Source: Burkholderia sp. Ax-1724
GTDB taxonomy: Bacteria; Pseudomonadota; Gammaproteobacteria; Burkholderiales; Burkholderiaceae
Direction: 5' to 3'
Assembly: GCF_011752995.1 (NCBI RefSeq)
Contig: NZ_VWWL01000012.1
Span: 148,915 to 212,914, forward strand
Length of the DNA stretch: 64,000 nt
The position numbers were made by a program, and so were the translations under genes. Positions 35,594 to 44,745 of the stretch are shown here, piece after piece (the first letter of the stretch is position 1; each line of letters starts with the position of its first letter). Below the pieces are notes generated by a model that did no database searches, was not told the origin of the DNA, and saw only the letters and a program-made list of their open reading frames with translations.

Positions 35594-37945
35594 ATGCCCG
35601 ATCTCCTCGCCAATCTGAACCCCGAACAACACGCCGCCGTCACGCTCCCCAATGAGCCCGCACTGATCCTCGCAGGTGCCGGCAGCGGCAAAACCCGCGT
35701 CCTGATCACCCGCATCGCGTGGCTCATCCAGCACGGCCTCGCGTCTCCCGCGACCGTGCTCGCCGTCACCTTCACGAACAAGGCCGCTCGCGAAATGATG
35801 GCGCGCCTCTCGGCGCTTCTGCCCATCGACACGCGCGGCATGTGGATCGGCACCTTCCACGGTCTCTGCAACCGCATGCTGCGCGCGCATCACCGCGACG
35901 CGGGCCTGCCCGCCACGTTCCAGATTCTCGATACCGCCGACCAGCTTTCCGCGATCAAGCGCCTCATGAAGGGCCTCAACATCGACGACGAAAAGTACCC
36001 GGCGAAAAATCTCCAGTACTTCATCAACAACGCGAAAGAGCAGGGGCTGCGGCCGAAAGACGTCGACGCCACCGACAACTTCAATCGCAAGTTCGTCGAA
36101 CTCTACGAAGCCTACGACCAGCAGTGCCAGCGCGAAGGCGTGGTCGATTTCCCCGAGCTGCTGCTGCGCTGCCACGAACTGCTCGCGCACAATCCGCCGC
36201 TGCGCGCGCATTACCAGGCGCGCTTCCGGCATATCCTCGTCGACGAGTTCCAGGACACCAACAAGCTGCAATACGCGTGGCTCAAACTGCTCGCGGGTCA
36301 GCACAACGCGATCTTCGCGGTCGGCGACGACGACCAGTCGATCTACGCATTCCGCGGCGCGAACGTCGGCAACATGCGCGATTTCGAGCACGAGTTCAAC
36401 GTGCGCAATCTGATCAAGCTCGAACAGAACTACCGCTCGCACGGCCATATTCTCGATGCCGCAAACCAGTTGATCGCCAACAACTCGCGGCGCCTCGGCA
36501 AGAATCTGCGTACCGACGCGGGGCACGGCGAGCCGGTGCGCGTCTACGAATCGGCAACCGATTCGCAGGAAGCGGGCTGGATCGTCGAGGAAATCAAGGC
36601 GCTCATCAGCACCGGCACCTCGCGCAGCGAAATTGCCGTGCTCTATCGCAGCAACGCGCAGTCGCGCACGATCGAGCACACGCTCGTGAACGCGGGCATC
36701 GCGTATCGCGTGTATGGCGGCCTGCGCTTTTTCGAGCGCCAGGAAGTCAAGCACGCGCTCGCCTATCTGCGTCTGATCGACAACCCGAACGACGACACCG
36801 CGTTCGCGCGCGTCGTCAATTTCCCGACGCGCGGCATCGGCGCGCGCTCGCTCGAACAGCTCGCGGACGCGGCGCGCCTGTACAACTGCTCGATGGCCGC
36901 GGCAATTCCGTACGTTGCGGGCAAAGCCGGTTCGAGCCTCGCCGCGTTCGCGAACCTGATCGGCAGGATGCGCGCGGAAACGCAGCAGATGAGCCTGCCC
37001 GAAACCGTCGAGTACGTGGTCCGCACGAGCGGTCTCGCGGAGTTCTACCAGAACGAGCGCGAAGGCCAGGACCGGCTCGAAAACTTGCAGGAACTCGTCA
37101 ACGCGGCGGCCGCGTTCGTCAGCGAAGAGGGCTACGGGCTCGATACGCCCGCGCGCTCGATTCCGCTGCGCCCCGGTGCGAGCGCCGCGCCCGAACTGGC
37201 GGTCGCGACCGACGATCCGAACACGGTCGTGCTCGATGCGCCCGATCTCGCCGAGCCCGCGCAAAACCCCGACACGATGACGCCGCTCGCCGGTTTTCTG
37301 TCGCACGCGTCGCTCGAAGCGGGCGACAACCAGGCGCAGGCCGGCCAGGAAGCCGTGCAGCTGATGACGGTACACGCGGCCAAGGGGCTCGAATTCACCG
37401 CGGTGTTCATCACCGGTCTCGAAGAAGGGCTGTTCCCGCACGAGAACAGCGCGATGGAAACGGACGGCCTCGAAGAAGAACGGCGCCTCATGTACGTGGC
37501 GATCACGCGCGCGAAGGAGCGGCTCTATCTGTCGTTCGCGCAGAGCCGCATGCTGCACGGCCAGACGCGCTACAACATCCGCTCGCGCTTTTTCGACGAA
37601 CTGCCGCAGGACACGCTCAAGTGGCTCACGCCGAAGGTCGAGGCGGGTTCGCGCTGGGGCGGCCGCTCGGACAACGCCGGCTATGGACGCGACTGGTTCG
37701 CGCGGCCTGGCTACACGGGCCCCGCCTCGACGACCCCGGCCACGCTGCCCGCTTTCGCGAACGAGCAGCGCGCGGCGGAAACGGGCTTCCGCGTCGGTCA
37801 GCAGGTGTTCCACACGAAGTTCGGCGAAGGCACGATCACCGCGCTCGAAGGCGGCGGCACCGATGCGAAGGCGCAGGTCAAGTTCAAGCGGCACGGCGAG
37901 AAGTGGCTGGCGCTCGCGGTGGCTAAATTGCAGGCGGTCGAATGA
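35594..37945 (+). CDS. uvrD: UvrD/Rep-family DNA helicase
   Basis: 783 residues. A superfamily 1A 3'-5' helicase that unwinds DNA in repair or replication restart. Walker A is AGAGSGKTR with Lys33. Motif Ia is VTFTNKAAREM, motif II is DEFQDT near residue 216, motif III is GDDDQSIYAFRGA, motif IV is LEQNYRS, and motif VI is VAITRAKERLYL. A C-terminal Tudor-like segment (about 732-780; VGQQVFHTKFGEGTITAL) is typical of UvrD/PcrA. It could equally be named rep or pcrA. Its stop overlaps the next start as ATGA. Confidence 0.93.
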   Translation: MPDLLANLNPEQHAAVTLPNEPALILAGAGSGKTRVLITRIAWLIQHGLASPATVLAVTFTNKAAREMMARLSALLPIDTRGMWIGTFHGLCNRMLRAHHRDAGLPATFQILDTADQLSAIKRLMKGLNIDDEKYPAKNLQYFINNAKEQGLRPKDVDATDNFNRKFVELYEAYDQQCQREGVVDFPELLLRCHELLAHNPPLRAHYQARFRHILVDEFQDTNKLQYAWLKLLAGQHNAIFAVGDDDQSIYAFRGANVGNMRDFEHEFNVRNLIKLEQNYRSHGHILDAANQLIANNSRRLGKNLRTDAGHGEPVRVYESATDSQEAGWIVEEIKALISTGTSRSEIAVLYRSNAQSRTIEHTLVNAGIAYRVYGGLRFFERQEVKHALAYLRLIDNPNDDTAFARVVNFPTRGIGARSLEQLADAARLYNCSMAAAIPYVAGKAGSSLAAFANLIGRMRAETQQMSLPETVEYVVRTSGLAEFYQNEREGQDRLENLQELVNAAAAFVSEEGYGLDTPARSIPLRPGASAAPELAVATDDPNTVVLDAPDLAEPAQNPDTMTPLAGFLSHASLEAGDNQAQAGQEAVQLMTVHAAKGLEFTAVFITGLEEGLFPHENSAMETDGLEEERRLMYVAITRAKERLYLSFAQSRMLHGQTRYNIRSRFFDELPQDTLKWLTPKVEAGSRWGGRSDNAGYGRDWFARPGYTGPASTTPATLPAFANEQRAAETGFRVGQQVFHTKFGEGTITALEGGGTDAKAQVKFKRHGEKWLALAVAKLQAVE

Positions 37946-38826
37946 GCGCACCCACGACGACTATCCCGGGCGCGGCTCCCGAGGCCAATCTCAATGCTGT
38001 TCCGAATGCAGGCGCTAATGTAGTCACCAGCGCCGATGCGCGGCGTCCGCTCGGCGTGCTGGCCGCGCTGCCGCAGGAACTCGGCGATCTGATCGAAGCG
38101 ATGCGCGCCGAATCCGGCGTGCGCACGGTCACGCACGGCCAGCGCGATTATCACGTCGGCACCGTGCGTGGCACGCCGTGCGTCGTCACGCTCGCGCGCG
38201 TCGGCAAGGTCGCGGCGGCGGCTACTGTCAGCGCGCTGATCCATGCGTTCGATGTCGAAGCGATCGTGTTCACCGGGGTGGCCGGCGGCGTCGGCAGCGA
38301 GGTGCGGATCGGCGATATCGTCGTCGCCGATACGCTGCTGCAGCACGATATCGACGCGTCGCCGCTGTTCCCGCGCTTCGAGGTGCCGCTGCTCGGCGTG
38401 TCGCGTTTCGGCGTCGATGCGACGCTCGCCGACCGGCTCGCCGCCGCCTGCGAGCGCTTCGCCGCCGAGGAAGGCGCGGCTTGCGCGGCGCGCTTCGGCA
38501 CGCGCGAGCCGCGCGTGCATCGCGGGTTGATCGTCAGCGGCGATCAGTTCGTCGCGAGCGCGGCGGCCGTCGCGGCATTGCGCGAAGCCTTGCCCGATGC
38601 GCTCGCGGTCGAGATGGAAGGCGCGGCGCTCGCGCAGGTCTGCTACGAGTACGGCGTGCCGTGTGCGGTCGTGCGCACCATTTCCGATACCGCCGACGAT
38701 CATGCGCCGACGTCGTTCATGTCGTTCCTCACCGAGATCGCGGGCACGTATTCGAACGCGATTCTTGCGCGCTTTTTCGAAGCGCATGGCGAGGCGGGGG
38801 AGCGGGCAGGGACGGCGCGAGGGTAA
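37942..38826 (+). CDS. 5'-methylthioadenosine/S-adenosylhomocysteine nucleosidase family
   Basis: 294 residues, longer than the ~230-260 typical. It removes adenine from MTA or SAH, recycling by-products of methylation and polyamine synthesis. VLAALPQELGDL starts the domain near residue 38 and supplies the active-site glutamate. FTGVAGGVGSEVRIGDIVVAD and VEMEGAALAQVCYEYGVP follow, and the catalytic aspartate is in TISDTADDHA. The first ~35 residues are an Ala/Asn-rich addition. It is coupled to the helicase gene by a 4-nt overlap, an unusual functional pairing. Confidence 0.88.
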   Translation: MSAPTTTIPGAAPEANLNAVPNAGANVVTSADARRPLGVLAALPQELGDLIEAMRAESGVRTVTHGQRDYHVGTVRGTPCVVTLARVGKVAAAATVSALIHAFDVEAIVFTGVAGGVGSEVRIGDIVVADTLLQHDIDASPLFPRFEVPLLGVSRFGVDATLADRLAAACERFAAEEGAACAARFGTREPRVHRGLIVSGDQFVASAAAVAALREALPDALAVEMEGAALAQVCYEYGVPCAVVRTISDTADDHAPTSFMSFLTEIAGTYSNAILARFFEAHGEAGERAGTARG

Positions 38827-39115
38827 GTAGCGAAGCCGCGCGCGAAGTTGGCCGGCTGACTTGCTGGTGACGCGGGTAAAGGCGCGCTACAGCGGCGGGT
38901 TGGCGATACGGCGGACGCGAATGCGGGGCTCGCTGATTTTTTGCCGCGGGGCGCGCGTTGCTCGCGCTGACGTTGCGCGTCGGCGCTTCGATACTCGCGC
39001 CTTAGCCGTCGCCGCTGCTTGACTCCAGCGCTCCAAGTGCTGCACACCCGCACCTCACGCCGGCCTCATGTCAGCTTCACGCCCGGCTCCCGCAGCAATT
39101 CAGCCTTGTCCGCTC

Positions 39116-41032
39116 TCATTCGAGCCCACCACCGAGCGCATCGCGCACCTGCTGTAGCGCGGCCGGGTCTTCGATCGTCGGCAGGTCGCCGGGCTCGCGG
39201 CCTTCCGCGAGCGCCGCGATTGCGCGGCGCAGCAGTTTGCCGGAGCGCGTCTTCGGCAGCATCGACACCATCACCACGCGCGTTGGCCGCGCGATCGTGC
39301 CGAGTTGGCGATCGACCGTCGCCAGCAGTTCGGCTTCGAGCCGCGCGCGCTCGCTCGGGTCGCGGCCGCCAGGATCGTTATCGGGGCGCGCGCCGCGCAG
39401 CACGACGAAGGCCATCGCGGTCTGCCCCTTGAGCGCATCCGTCACGCCGACCACCGCCACTTCCGCGACGGCCGCGTGGCTCGACAGCGCTTCCTCGATC
39501 TCGCGCGTGCCGAGCCGGTGGCCGGCGACGTTGATGACGTCGTCGGTGCGGCCGAGGATCGTCACGTAGCCGTCCGCATCCTGCACGCCCCAGTCGAACG
39601 TCGAATAGACCTGATGGTTCGGAATGCTCGACCAGTAGGTGCTGACGAAGCGGCGGTCGTCGCCCCACACCGTCGACATGCAGCCCGGCGGCAACGGATG
39701 GTCGAGCGTCAGCACGCCTTTTTCGCCGACTGCGCACGGCTCGCCCGTCAGTTCGTTGCGCAGCGTCAGGCTGAAGCCGGCCGACGGCACGCCAGGCGAG
39801 CCGAGCTTGGTCGGCAGCGCTTCGACGCCGCGCGGGATCGCGAGCATCGGCCAGCCGGTTTCGGTCTGCCAGTAGTTGTCGATGACGGGTTTGCCGAGCG
39901 CGCCGGAAATCCATGCGGCGGTCGGCTCGTCGAGCGGCTCGCCGGCGAGAAAGAGCGTGCGCAGGCTCGACAGATCGGCCGCCTTCAGCAGCGCCGGGTC
40001 CTGCTTCTTCAGCACGCGCAGCGCGGTCGGCGCGGTGAACATCAGGTTGATCCTGTGCCGCTCGACGAGCCGCCACCAGATGCCGCCGTCCGGGCGAATC
40101 GGCGTGCCGTCGTACATGACGGTGGTGAGACCCGCGATCAACGGCGCGTAGACGATATAGCTGTGGCCGACCACCCAGCCCACGTCGGAAGCGGTGAACA
40201 TCGTGTCGCCGGGCTTGCCCTCGAAGATGTATTCCATCGAGGCCGCGAGCGCGACCGCATAGCCGCCGACGTCGCGCTGCACGCCCTTCGGCTTGCCGGT
40301 CGTGCCCGAGGTGTAGAGCACATAGGAAGGCTCGTTCGATTCGAGCCATTCGCACGGCACGTGGGCGTCGAAGAACTGCTCGCGCAGCGGCTCGTAGGCG
40401 ACGAGATAGGGCGCGTTCAGGCGCTCGGGCGCGAGTTGCCGGTCGATCAGCAGCACGTGCGGTGTCTTGTGCGCGGCGCGCGCGAGCGCTTCGTCGACGA
40501 GCGGTGTGTAGTCGATCACCTTGCCGCCGCGTGCGCCGGCGTCGGCGGTGACGATCAGGGCGGGTCTGGCGTCGTCGATACGGGTGGCGAGGTTCGGCGC
40601 CGCAAAGCCGCCGAACACGACCGAGTGAATCGCGCCGAGGCGTGCGCACGCGAGCATCGCGAACAGCGCCTCGGGGATCATCGGCAGATAGATCAGCACG
40701 ACGTCGCCGCGCTTGACGCCGAGCGAGCGCATGACCGCGGCCATGCGGTTGATTTCCGCGTACAGCTCGGCGTAGGTGTAGTGCCGCTCGATGCCGGTTT
40801 CCGTCGATACGTAGACGAGCGCGTTCTGCTGCGCGCGCTCGGCGAGATGCCGGTCGACCGCGTTGTGGCACAGATTCGTGCGGCCGCCGACGAACCAGCG
40901 CGCGAACGGCGGATTCGAGCGGTCGAGCACGCTGTCGAACGGCGTGTGCCAGTGGATGCGCTTCGCTTCGTCGCCCCAGAAAGCCTCGGGGTTCTCGATC
41001 GAGCGGCGGTGGAAATCGCGGTAGCGGGTCAT
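39116..41032 (-). CDS. prpE: Propionyl-CoA synthetase / acetyl-CoA synthetase family
   Basis: 638 residues. An AMP-forming acyl-CoA synthetase. The start resembles PrpE (YRDFHRRSIENPEAFWGDEA). The adenylation motif is YTSGTTGKPKGVQRDVGG near residue 238, the second is DNYWQTETGWPM, and the catalytic lysine is in KTRSGKLLRR near residue 598. GVQRDVGGY and the missing N-terminal extension favour propionate over acetate, but specificity is not certain. I chose ATG 41032; the ORF extends 35 codons upstream without family similarity. It stands alone. Confidence 0.92.
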   Translation of the reverse strand: MTRYRDFHRRSIENPEAFWGDEAKRIHWHTPFDSVLDRSNPPFARWFVGGRTNLCHNAVDRHLAERAQQNALVYVSTETGIERHYTYAELYAEINRMAAVMRSLGVKRGDVVLIYLPMIPEALFAMLACARLGAIHSVVFGGFAAPNLATRIDDARPALIVTADAGARGGKVIDYTPLVDEALARAAHKTPHVLLIDRQLAPERLNAPYLVAYEPLREQFFDAHVPCEWLESNEPSYVLYTSGTTGKPKGVQRDVGGYAVALAASMEYIFEGKPGDTMFTASDVGWVVGHSYIVYAPLIAGLTTVMYDGTPIRPDGGIWWRLVERHRINLMFTAPTALRVLKKQDPALLKAADLSSLRTLFLAGEPLDEPTAAWISGALGKPVIDNYWQTETGWPMLAIPRGVEALPTKLGSPGVPSAGFSLTLRNELTGEPCAVGEKGVLTLDHPLPPGCMSTVWGDDRRFVSTYWSSIPNHQVYSTFDWGVQDADGYVTILGRTDDVINVAGHRLGTREIEEALSSHAAVAEVAVVGVTDALKGQTAMAFVVLRGARPDNDPGGRDPSERARLEAELLATVDRQLGTIARPTRVVMVSMLPKTRSGKLLRRAIAALAEGREPGDLPTIEDPAALQQVRDALGGGLE

Positions 41033-41426
41033 CGGCGGCGATCCTCGTGCGGCGTGGTGGAGGGGGGCGGATGAAACAGTCGCGCAAATTCCGCGCCCGA
41101 GGGAGGCGCGGGTGTCCGCATCAGCATAGACAGGCATCGTGGGGTGGGTAATGCGGGTTGACCATGAGGGGCGGGCGCGGGCGTGGGCTGCGGGCGGGAG
41201 TGATGGGGTTTGCGGGGTGCGGGGCGGTTGTGTGGTGCAGCTCGCCGCCTGTCTGGTTCGGCTTGCTCCGGCTGAGCTGCAGAATCATCCGTCGCCCATA
41301 TCTTATTCGGTCGTTGCCTGGTAATTTACGGGCCTTGCCGGTACAGGTGCTGTGAATCGAACCGATTGTCTCAGGCAGTTTCTATTTCGGCCCGGTCATC
41401 TTTTTCATTTCAAATGAGAGGTTTGC
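41033..41426. other. 394-bp gap at the edge of the AT-richer accessory patch
   Basis: No gene is supported. The first ~200 bp are G-rich low-complexity sequence; from about 41280 the base composition falls towards A/T and stays low to about 43020. A GTG at 41427 opens a 16-codon frame that runs into a TGA at 41475 in the same frame as the DUF2778 gene. Confidence 0.55.
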
Positions 41427-41522
41427 GTGTCTGATCGATATGCCGCTGAGCACGGTATTCCGACTGGCCCTGTTTGAGCCAGATCGCAGGTATCCCTTGA
41501 CTTTAGCGGTCGCTTTCTGACT

Positions 41523-41912
41523 ATGAATGGTCCCGTTTTTCGGACTTATGCGGCATCGTCGGGCAGCGTGGCTGACAGACGAAGTTTTGATTACTCGCCG
41601 GCTCGCCAGCGTGAGCACAATACGGGTCCTATTCCTTCCGGCCGATACTGGATACTGCCGTCGCAAATGTGGGAAAACCACTGGTATAGCCTTGCTCCTC
41701 GAGCGGCGTGGGGTGATCATCGGATCACGATTCACATCTATCCAGGAACACAGACGTACGGGCGGGGTGGTTTTTTTATTCACGGCGGCACACATGCAGG
41801 TAGCGCTGGGTGCATCAACCTGCACATCGAAATGGAGGCATTTGCGAGGGATCTGAATGAGTGGGTCGCGTCGTCGCCGGACTGCTACATCCCGCTAACC
41901 GTCAGGTACTGA
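41523..41912 (+). CDS. DUF2778 (Tlde1-like) L,D-transpeptidase-fold protein, possible antibacterial toxin
   Basis: 129 residues from ATG 41523. The block TGPIPSGRYWILPSQ, the tryptophan-rich centre and FFIHGGTHAGSAGC mark DUF2778, the family of the type VI effector Tlde1 with an L,D-transpeptidase active site (His87, Cys97). Such proteins attack or modify peptidoglycan in the periplasm. The codons directly before the ATG (41493-41522) read SLDFSGRFLT, which looks like the missing first strand of the domain, but a TGA at 41475 interrupts the frame. So the gene may use a non-ATG start or have lost its N-terminus by a nonsense change. There is no signal peptide. The next gene begins 1 nt after its stop. 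Confidence 0.75.
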   Translation: MNGPVFRTYAASSGSVADRRSFDYSPARQREHNTGPIPSGRYWILPSQMWENHWYSLAPRAAWGDHRITIHIYPGTQTYGRGGFFIHGGTHAGSAGCINLHIEMEAFARDLNEWVASSPDCYIPLTVRY

Positions 41913-41913
41913 C

Positions 41914-42165
41914 ATGTCGAAAATCCCGGTTGCGCGTCTTCTGACGGGCGCTATTCTGTTTGCCTTCGTCGCTGCAGTTGTTGCGTTTAATCTCGTGAAC
42001 CTGAACGAAGCATATGGCAGTGGCGAACCGTACTATTCGCGCACGACAAACATGGACAAGTGGAGCGATCCGCTTCCCGTTCTCGCTGTCGTTGATGGCG
42101 TCGCTGTTCTCGCGGTTGCGGCATGTTTTTTTCTGTGGAGACGTGCTTCGAGAACTATGCGTTGA
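41914..42165 (+). CDS. Small two-helix membrane protein, possible immunity partner
   Basis: 83 residues; I do not recognise the family. Two hydrophobic helices (about 8-27, LLTGAILFAFVAAVVAF, and about 54-74, VLAVVDGVAVLAVAACFFL) flank a polar loop of ~25 residues that would face the periplasm if both termini are cytoplasmic. It begins one base after the DUF2778 stop, which implies co-translation. Periplasm-facing proteins paired with peptidoglycan toxins are often their immunity proteins; that is inference from context only. Confidence 0.65.
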   Translation: MSKIPVARLLTGAILFAFVAAVVAFNLVNLNEAYGSGEPYYSRTTNMDKWSDPLPVLAVVDGVAVLAVAACFFLWRRASRTMR

Positions 42166-42303
42166 ACGTCGCGTCGGAAGGCTTGGTGCTTCACCTATGC
42201 CAACAAGCAGGCGAAGTACTGGAGCGGGTAAGGCTGACGCCAGCAGGCAAGCCATCGCAGGAGCAGGTTAGGCGAAAACCCGCATGCCGCATTCGTTGTG
42301 CTC

Positions 42304-42873
42304 TTAGGGATTGAGAAATTTTTCTAGCTGTTTGATTCGGTCCTGAGTAGCTCCTTTCATGCAGTCCCAAAAGTAAATGTAGCGCGCGGATGCTTCGCCC
42401 ATTGCATAGACATAGGCGTAACAGTAACTATCGCGATACTTTATCCAATTATCCTGTGCGCTGATGAAAGCAGGTTCGGCGAGAGGATCGCCGGATGCCC
42501 TCGATTCTTTATCGATTTCCTTTATTTCCTTCAGAACCTGCGAGTACCTCGAACTGAGCTCCGAGTTCAGATGTTCGAAGTCTCGCTGTTCGCATGCGGC
42601 GATATCGTCATTGGAAGCATGCTTGGCTGTCTGGCAGAAGTGGTCGATCTCTTTGGGTATATTCCCAGTGAAATGGATCGACGACGAAGGAAATTTTTCA
42701 TAATCAAAGGGCACCGAATAAACGGTTTTCCCATAGGCGAATGAGCCAAAAGTCAGTAAGAAAATAACGTGTGATGAAATTAGCGTAGCCAAATAGTGGG
42801 TTCCCAAACCCCGAATTCTTTTGCTCGCGTGTATTTTTGTTTGTGCCGTCGCGTGGACAGTGATCGGGCTCAT
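42304..42873 (-). CDS. LprI-like (DUF1311) secreted protein
   Basis: 189 residues. A hydrophobic segment at about residues 26-46 (LATLISSHVIFLLTFGSF) acts as signal peptide or anchor. The mature part has the LprI/DUF1311 pattern: spaced cysteines, FEHLNSELSSRYSQVL, then AQDNWIKYRDSYCY and a last cysteine before TQDRIKQLEKFL. LprI of mycobacteria inhibits lysozyme; most family members are uncharacterised. GAAGGT lies 6 nt before the ATG. It points towards the DUF2778 pair. Codon use is less GC-biased than in the neighbours. Confidence 0.75.
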   Translation of the reverse strand: MSPITVHATAQTKIHASKRIRGLGTHYLATLISSHVIFLLTFGSFAYGKTVYSVPFDYEKFPSSSIHFTGNIPKEIDHFCQTAKHASNDDIAACEQRDFEHLNSELSSRYSQVLKEIKEIDKESRASGDPLAEPAFISAQDNWIKYRDSYCYAYVYAMGEASARYIYFWDCMKGATQDRIKQLEKFLNP

Positions 42874-43070
42874 TCGCGACCTTCATGTAGTGTGCATTGC
42901 GTCTTGCGATCCTAAACGGGGACCACCTCTAACTCTCCTCGGCGTTAAAGCAAACTTGCCTCCAATACAGTCGGATAACTCTGAAATTTGCTCGCAGATC
43001 TTGCAAAGCGGATAAGCGCTTCGGGACCCATACCCTCAAGACATCACCCATCCCGACCGTTCCAAAAGAA

Positions 43071-43092
43071 AAAGGCGCCCCAAGGCGCCTTT
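43071..43092 (-). terminator. Terminator of the Fsr-type MFS gene
   Basis: AAAGGCGCC (43071-43079) and GGCGCCTTT (43084-43092) form a perfect 9-bp stem with a 4-nt loop. On the minus strand it is followed by TTTTTCTTTT, 38 nt beyond the MFS stop codon. Confidence 0.88.
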
Positions 43093-43130
43093 CCCTCGCA
43101 TGCAACCGCATGCAGCATCCACTCAAACCA

Positions 43131-44381
43131 TCACGCTTTCGCGCGCTTCCCCTCGATATCCGGCAGCAGCACCGTCAGCACGCCGATCAGCGGCAGGAAC
43201 GAGCAGACCTTGTAGACGAACGCGATGCTCGTCGCGTCGGCGAGCTGGCCGAGCACGGCCGCGCCGACTCCGCCCAGGCCGAACGCGAAGCCGAAGAACA
43301 GCCCCGCGACCATGCCGACCTTGCCGGGAATCAGTTCCTGCGCGTAGACGAGGATCGCCGAGAACGCCGAGGCTAGCACCACGCCGATCACGACCGTCAG
43401 CACGCCGGTCCAGAACAGGTTCGCGTACGGCAGCAGCAGCGTGAACGGCGCGACGCCGAGGATCGACACCCAGATCACGTACTTGCGGCCGATCTTGTCG
43501 CCGATCGGCCCGCCGATCACCGTGCCCGCCGCGACCGCCGCGAGGAACACGAACAGATGGATCTGTGCGGCCTGCACCGACAGATGGAACCGGTCGATCA
43601 GATAGAACGTGAAGTAGCTGTTGATGCTCGCGAGGTAGAAGTATTTCGAGAACACGAGCAGCACCAGCACGCTCATCGCCATGACGATCTTGTTGCGCGG
43701 CAGCGTCGCGTGGGTCGCCTGGCCGCGCGCTTTCTTGACCGACGGATGACGCTTGTACCAGCGCCCGATCTGCGTGAGCACGACGATCGCGACGAGCGCC
43801 GCCGCCGAGAACCACGCAATGCTGCCCTGGCCGTGCGGATACACGATCAGCGCGGCGAGCAGCGGTCCGAGCGACGAACCCGCGTTGCCGCCGACCTGGA
43901 ACAGCGACTGCGCGAGCCCGTGGCGGCCGCCCGAGGCCATGCGCGCGACCCGCGACGATTCCGGATGGAACACCGACGAGCCGCAGCCGACCAGCGCGGC
44001 GGCGATGAGCAGCACGCCGAAGCTCGACGCGACCGACATCAGCAGCAGGCCGGCGAGCGTGAAGCCCATGCCGACCGGCAGCGAATACGGCTTCGGATGC
44101 TTGTCGGTATAGCTGCCGACGAGCGGCTGCAGCAGCGACGCCGTGATCTGGTAAGTCAGCGTGATGAGGCCGATCTGCCCGAACGACAGCGAGAAGTTCT
44201 CCTTGAACATCGGGTAGATCGCGAGAATCAACGACTGGATCATGTCGTTGAGCAGGTGCGAGAAGCTGATCGCGCCGAGCACGGAGTAAACCGTGCGCTG
44301 GACTTTGGCGACGGCCGGCGCAGCGGCAGAGGGGGAAGGGGGCGCGCCGGCGAGGGCGTTTTTATCGAGGCTCGTTTCCAT
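43131..44381 (-). CDS. fsr: Fosmidomycin-resistance-type MFS exporter
   Basis: 416 residues with twelve hydrophobic segments. Recognised by SFSHLLNDMIQSLILAIYPM in helix 1, LTYQITASLLQPLVGSYTDK, and GCGSSVFHPESSRVARMAS, the signature blocks of Fsr. Fsr pumps fosmidomycin out of E. coli; the natural substrate is unknown. The family name does not prove drug resistance here. The first ~28 residues are a soluble Ala/Pro-rich tail. It stands alone and has its own terminator. Confidence 0.9.
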   Translation of the reverse strand: METSLDKNALAGAPPSPSAAAPAVAKVQRTVYSVLGAISFSHLLNDMIQSLILAIYPMFKENFSLSFGQIGLITLTYQITASLLQPLVGSYTDKHPKPYSLPVGMGFTLAGLLLMSVASSFGVLLIAAALVGCGSSVFHPESSRVARMASGGRHGLAQSLFQVGGNAGSSLGPLLAALIVYPHGQGSIAWFSAAALVAIVVLTQIGRWYKRHPSVKKARGQATHATLPRNKIVMAMSVLVLLVFSKYFYLASINSYFTFYLIDRFHLSVQAAQIHLFVFLAAVAAGTVIGGPIGDKIGRKYVIWVSILGVAPFTLLLPYANLFWTGVLTVVIGVVLASAFSAILVYAQELIPGKVGMVAGLFFGFAFGLGGVGAAVLGQLADATSIAFVYKVCSFLPLIGVLTVLLPDIEGKRAKA

Positions 44382-44745
44382 ACGCTAGATGAAGGAGATC
44401 AAGGCACACAGTGAAGGTGAGAAACCGGCGGCCGACGCGTGCGGGGCCTGGCGTGTGCTCTTCATGCCCCCTTCATGCTCCCTTTTGTCGTCTTCAGGGT
44501 TTTTTTGCGGTCTTTGTCGGTGTCTCACGCGAAATCCGCGGCGTGGGGCCGCGTCAACCAATGTTTGTAAGCATGGGTCGAAGTGTAATGTGGCTTGAGC
44601 GAATTGTGCGGACAAGTTTTGTCGCGAATCGGACGCACAAGCGAAGGCGGCAGGCGATTCGGGTTTCGATTCGCCTGCCGCTCTCGCTGCTTTCCGACGC
44701 TGCTTGATGTTCCCCTGCGCTCCCCGCCGCCCCGCGGCGGCCCGA
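44382..44745. other. 364-bp gap with one hairpin
   Basis: No gene is supported. CGGCAGGCGA (44648-44657) and TCGCCTGCCG (44671-44680) form a 10-bp stem with a 13-nt loop, downstream of the leftward efflux operon that ends at 44746; it may end that operon although no strong T-run follows. The promoter of the MFS gene should lie in the 44382-44640 part. Confidence 0.5.

Noticed and set aside
41914..42165. Calling this protein a proven immunity protein
   Set aside because: Only position and topology support it; no family match was recognised.
43131..44381. Calling this locus an antibiotic resistance determinant
   Set aside because: Fsr homologues are ordinary chromosomal carriers; resistance cannot be inferred from the sequence alone.
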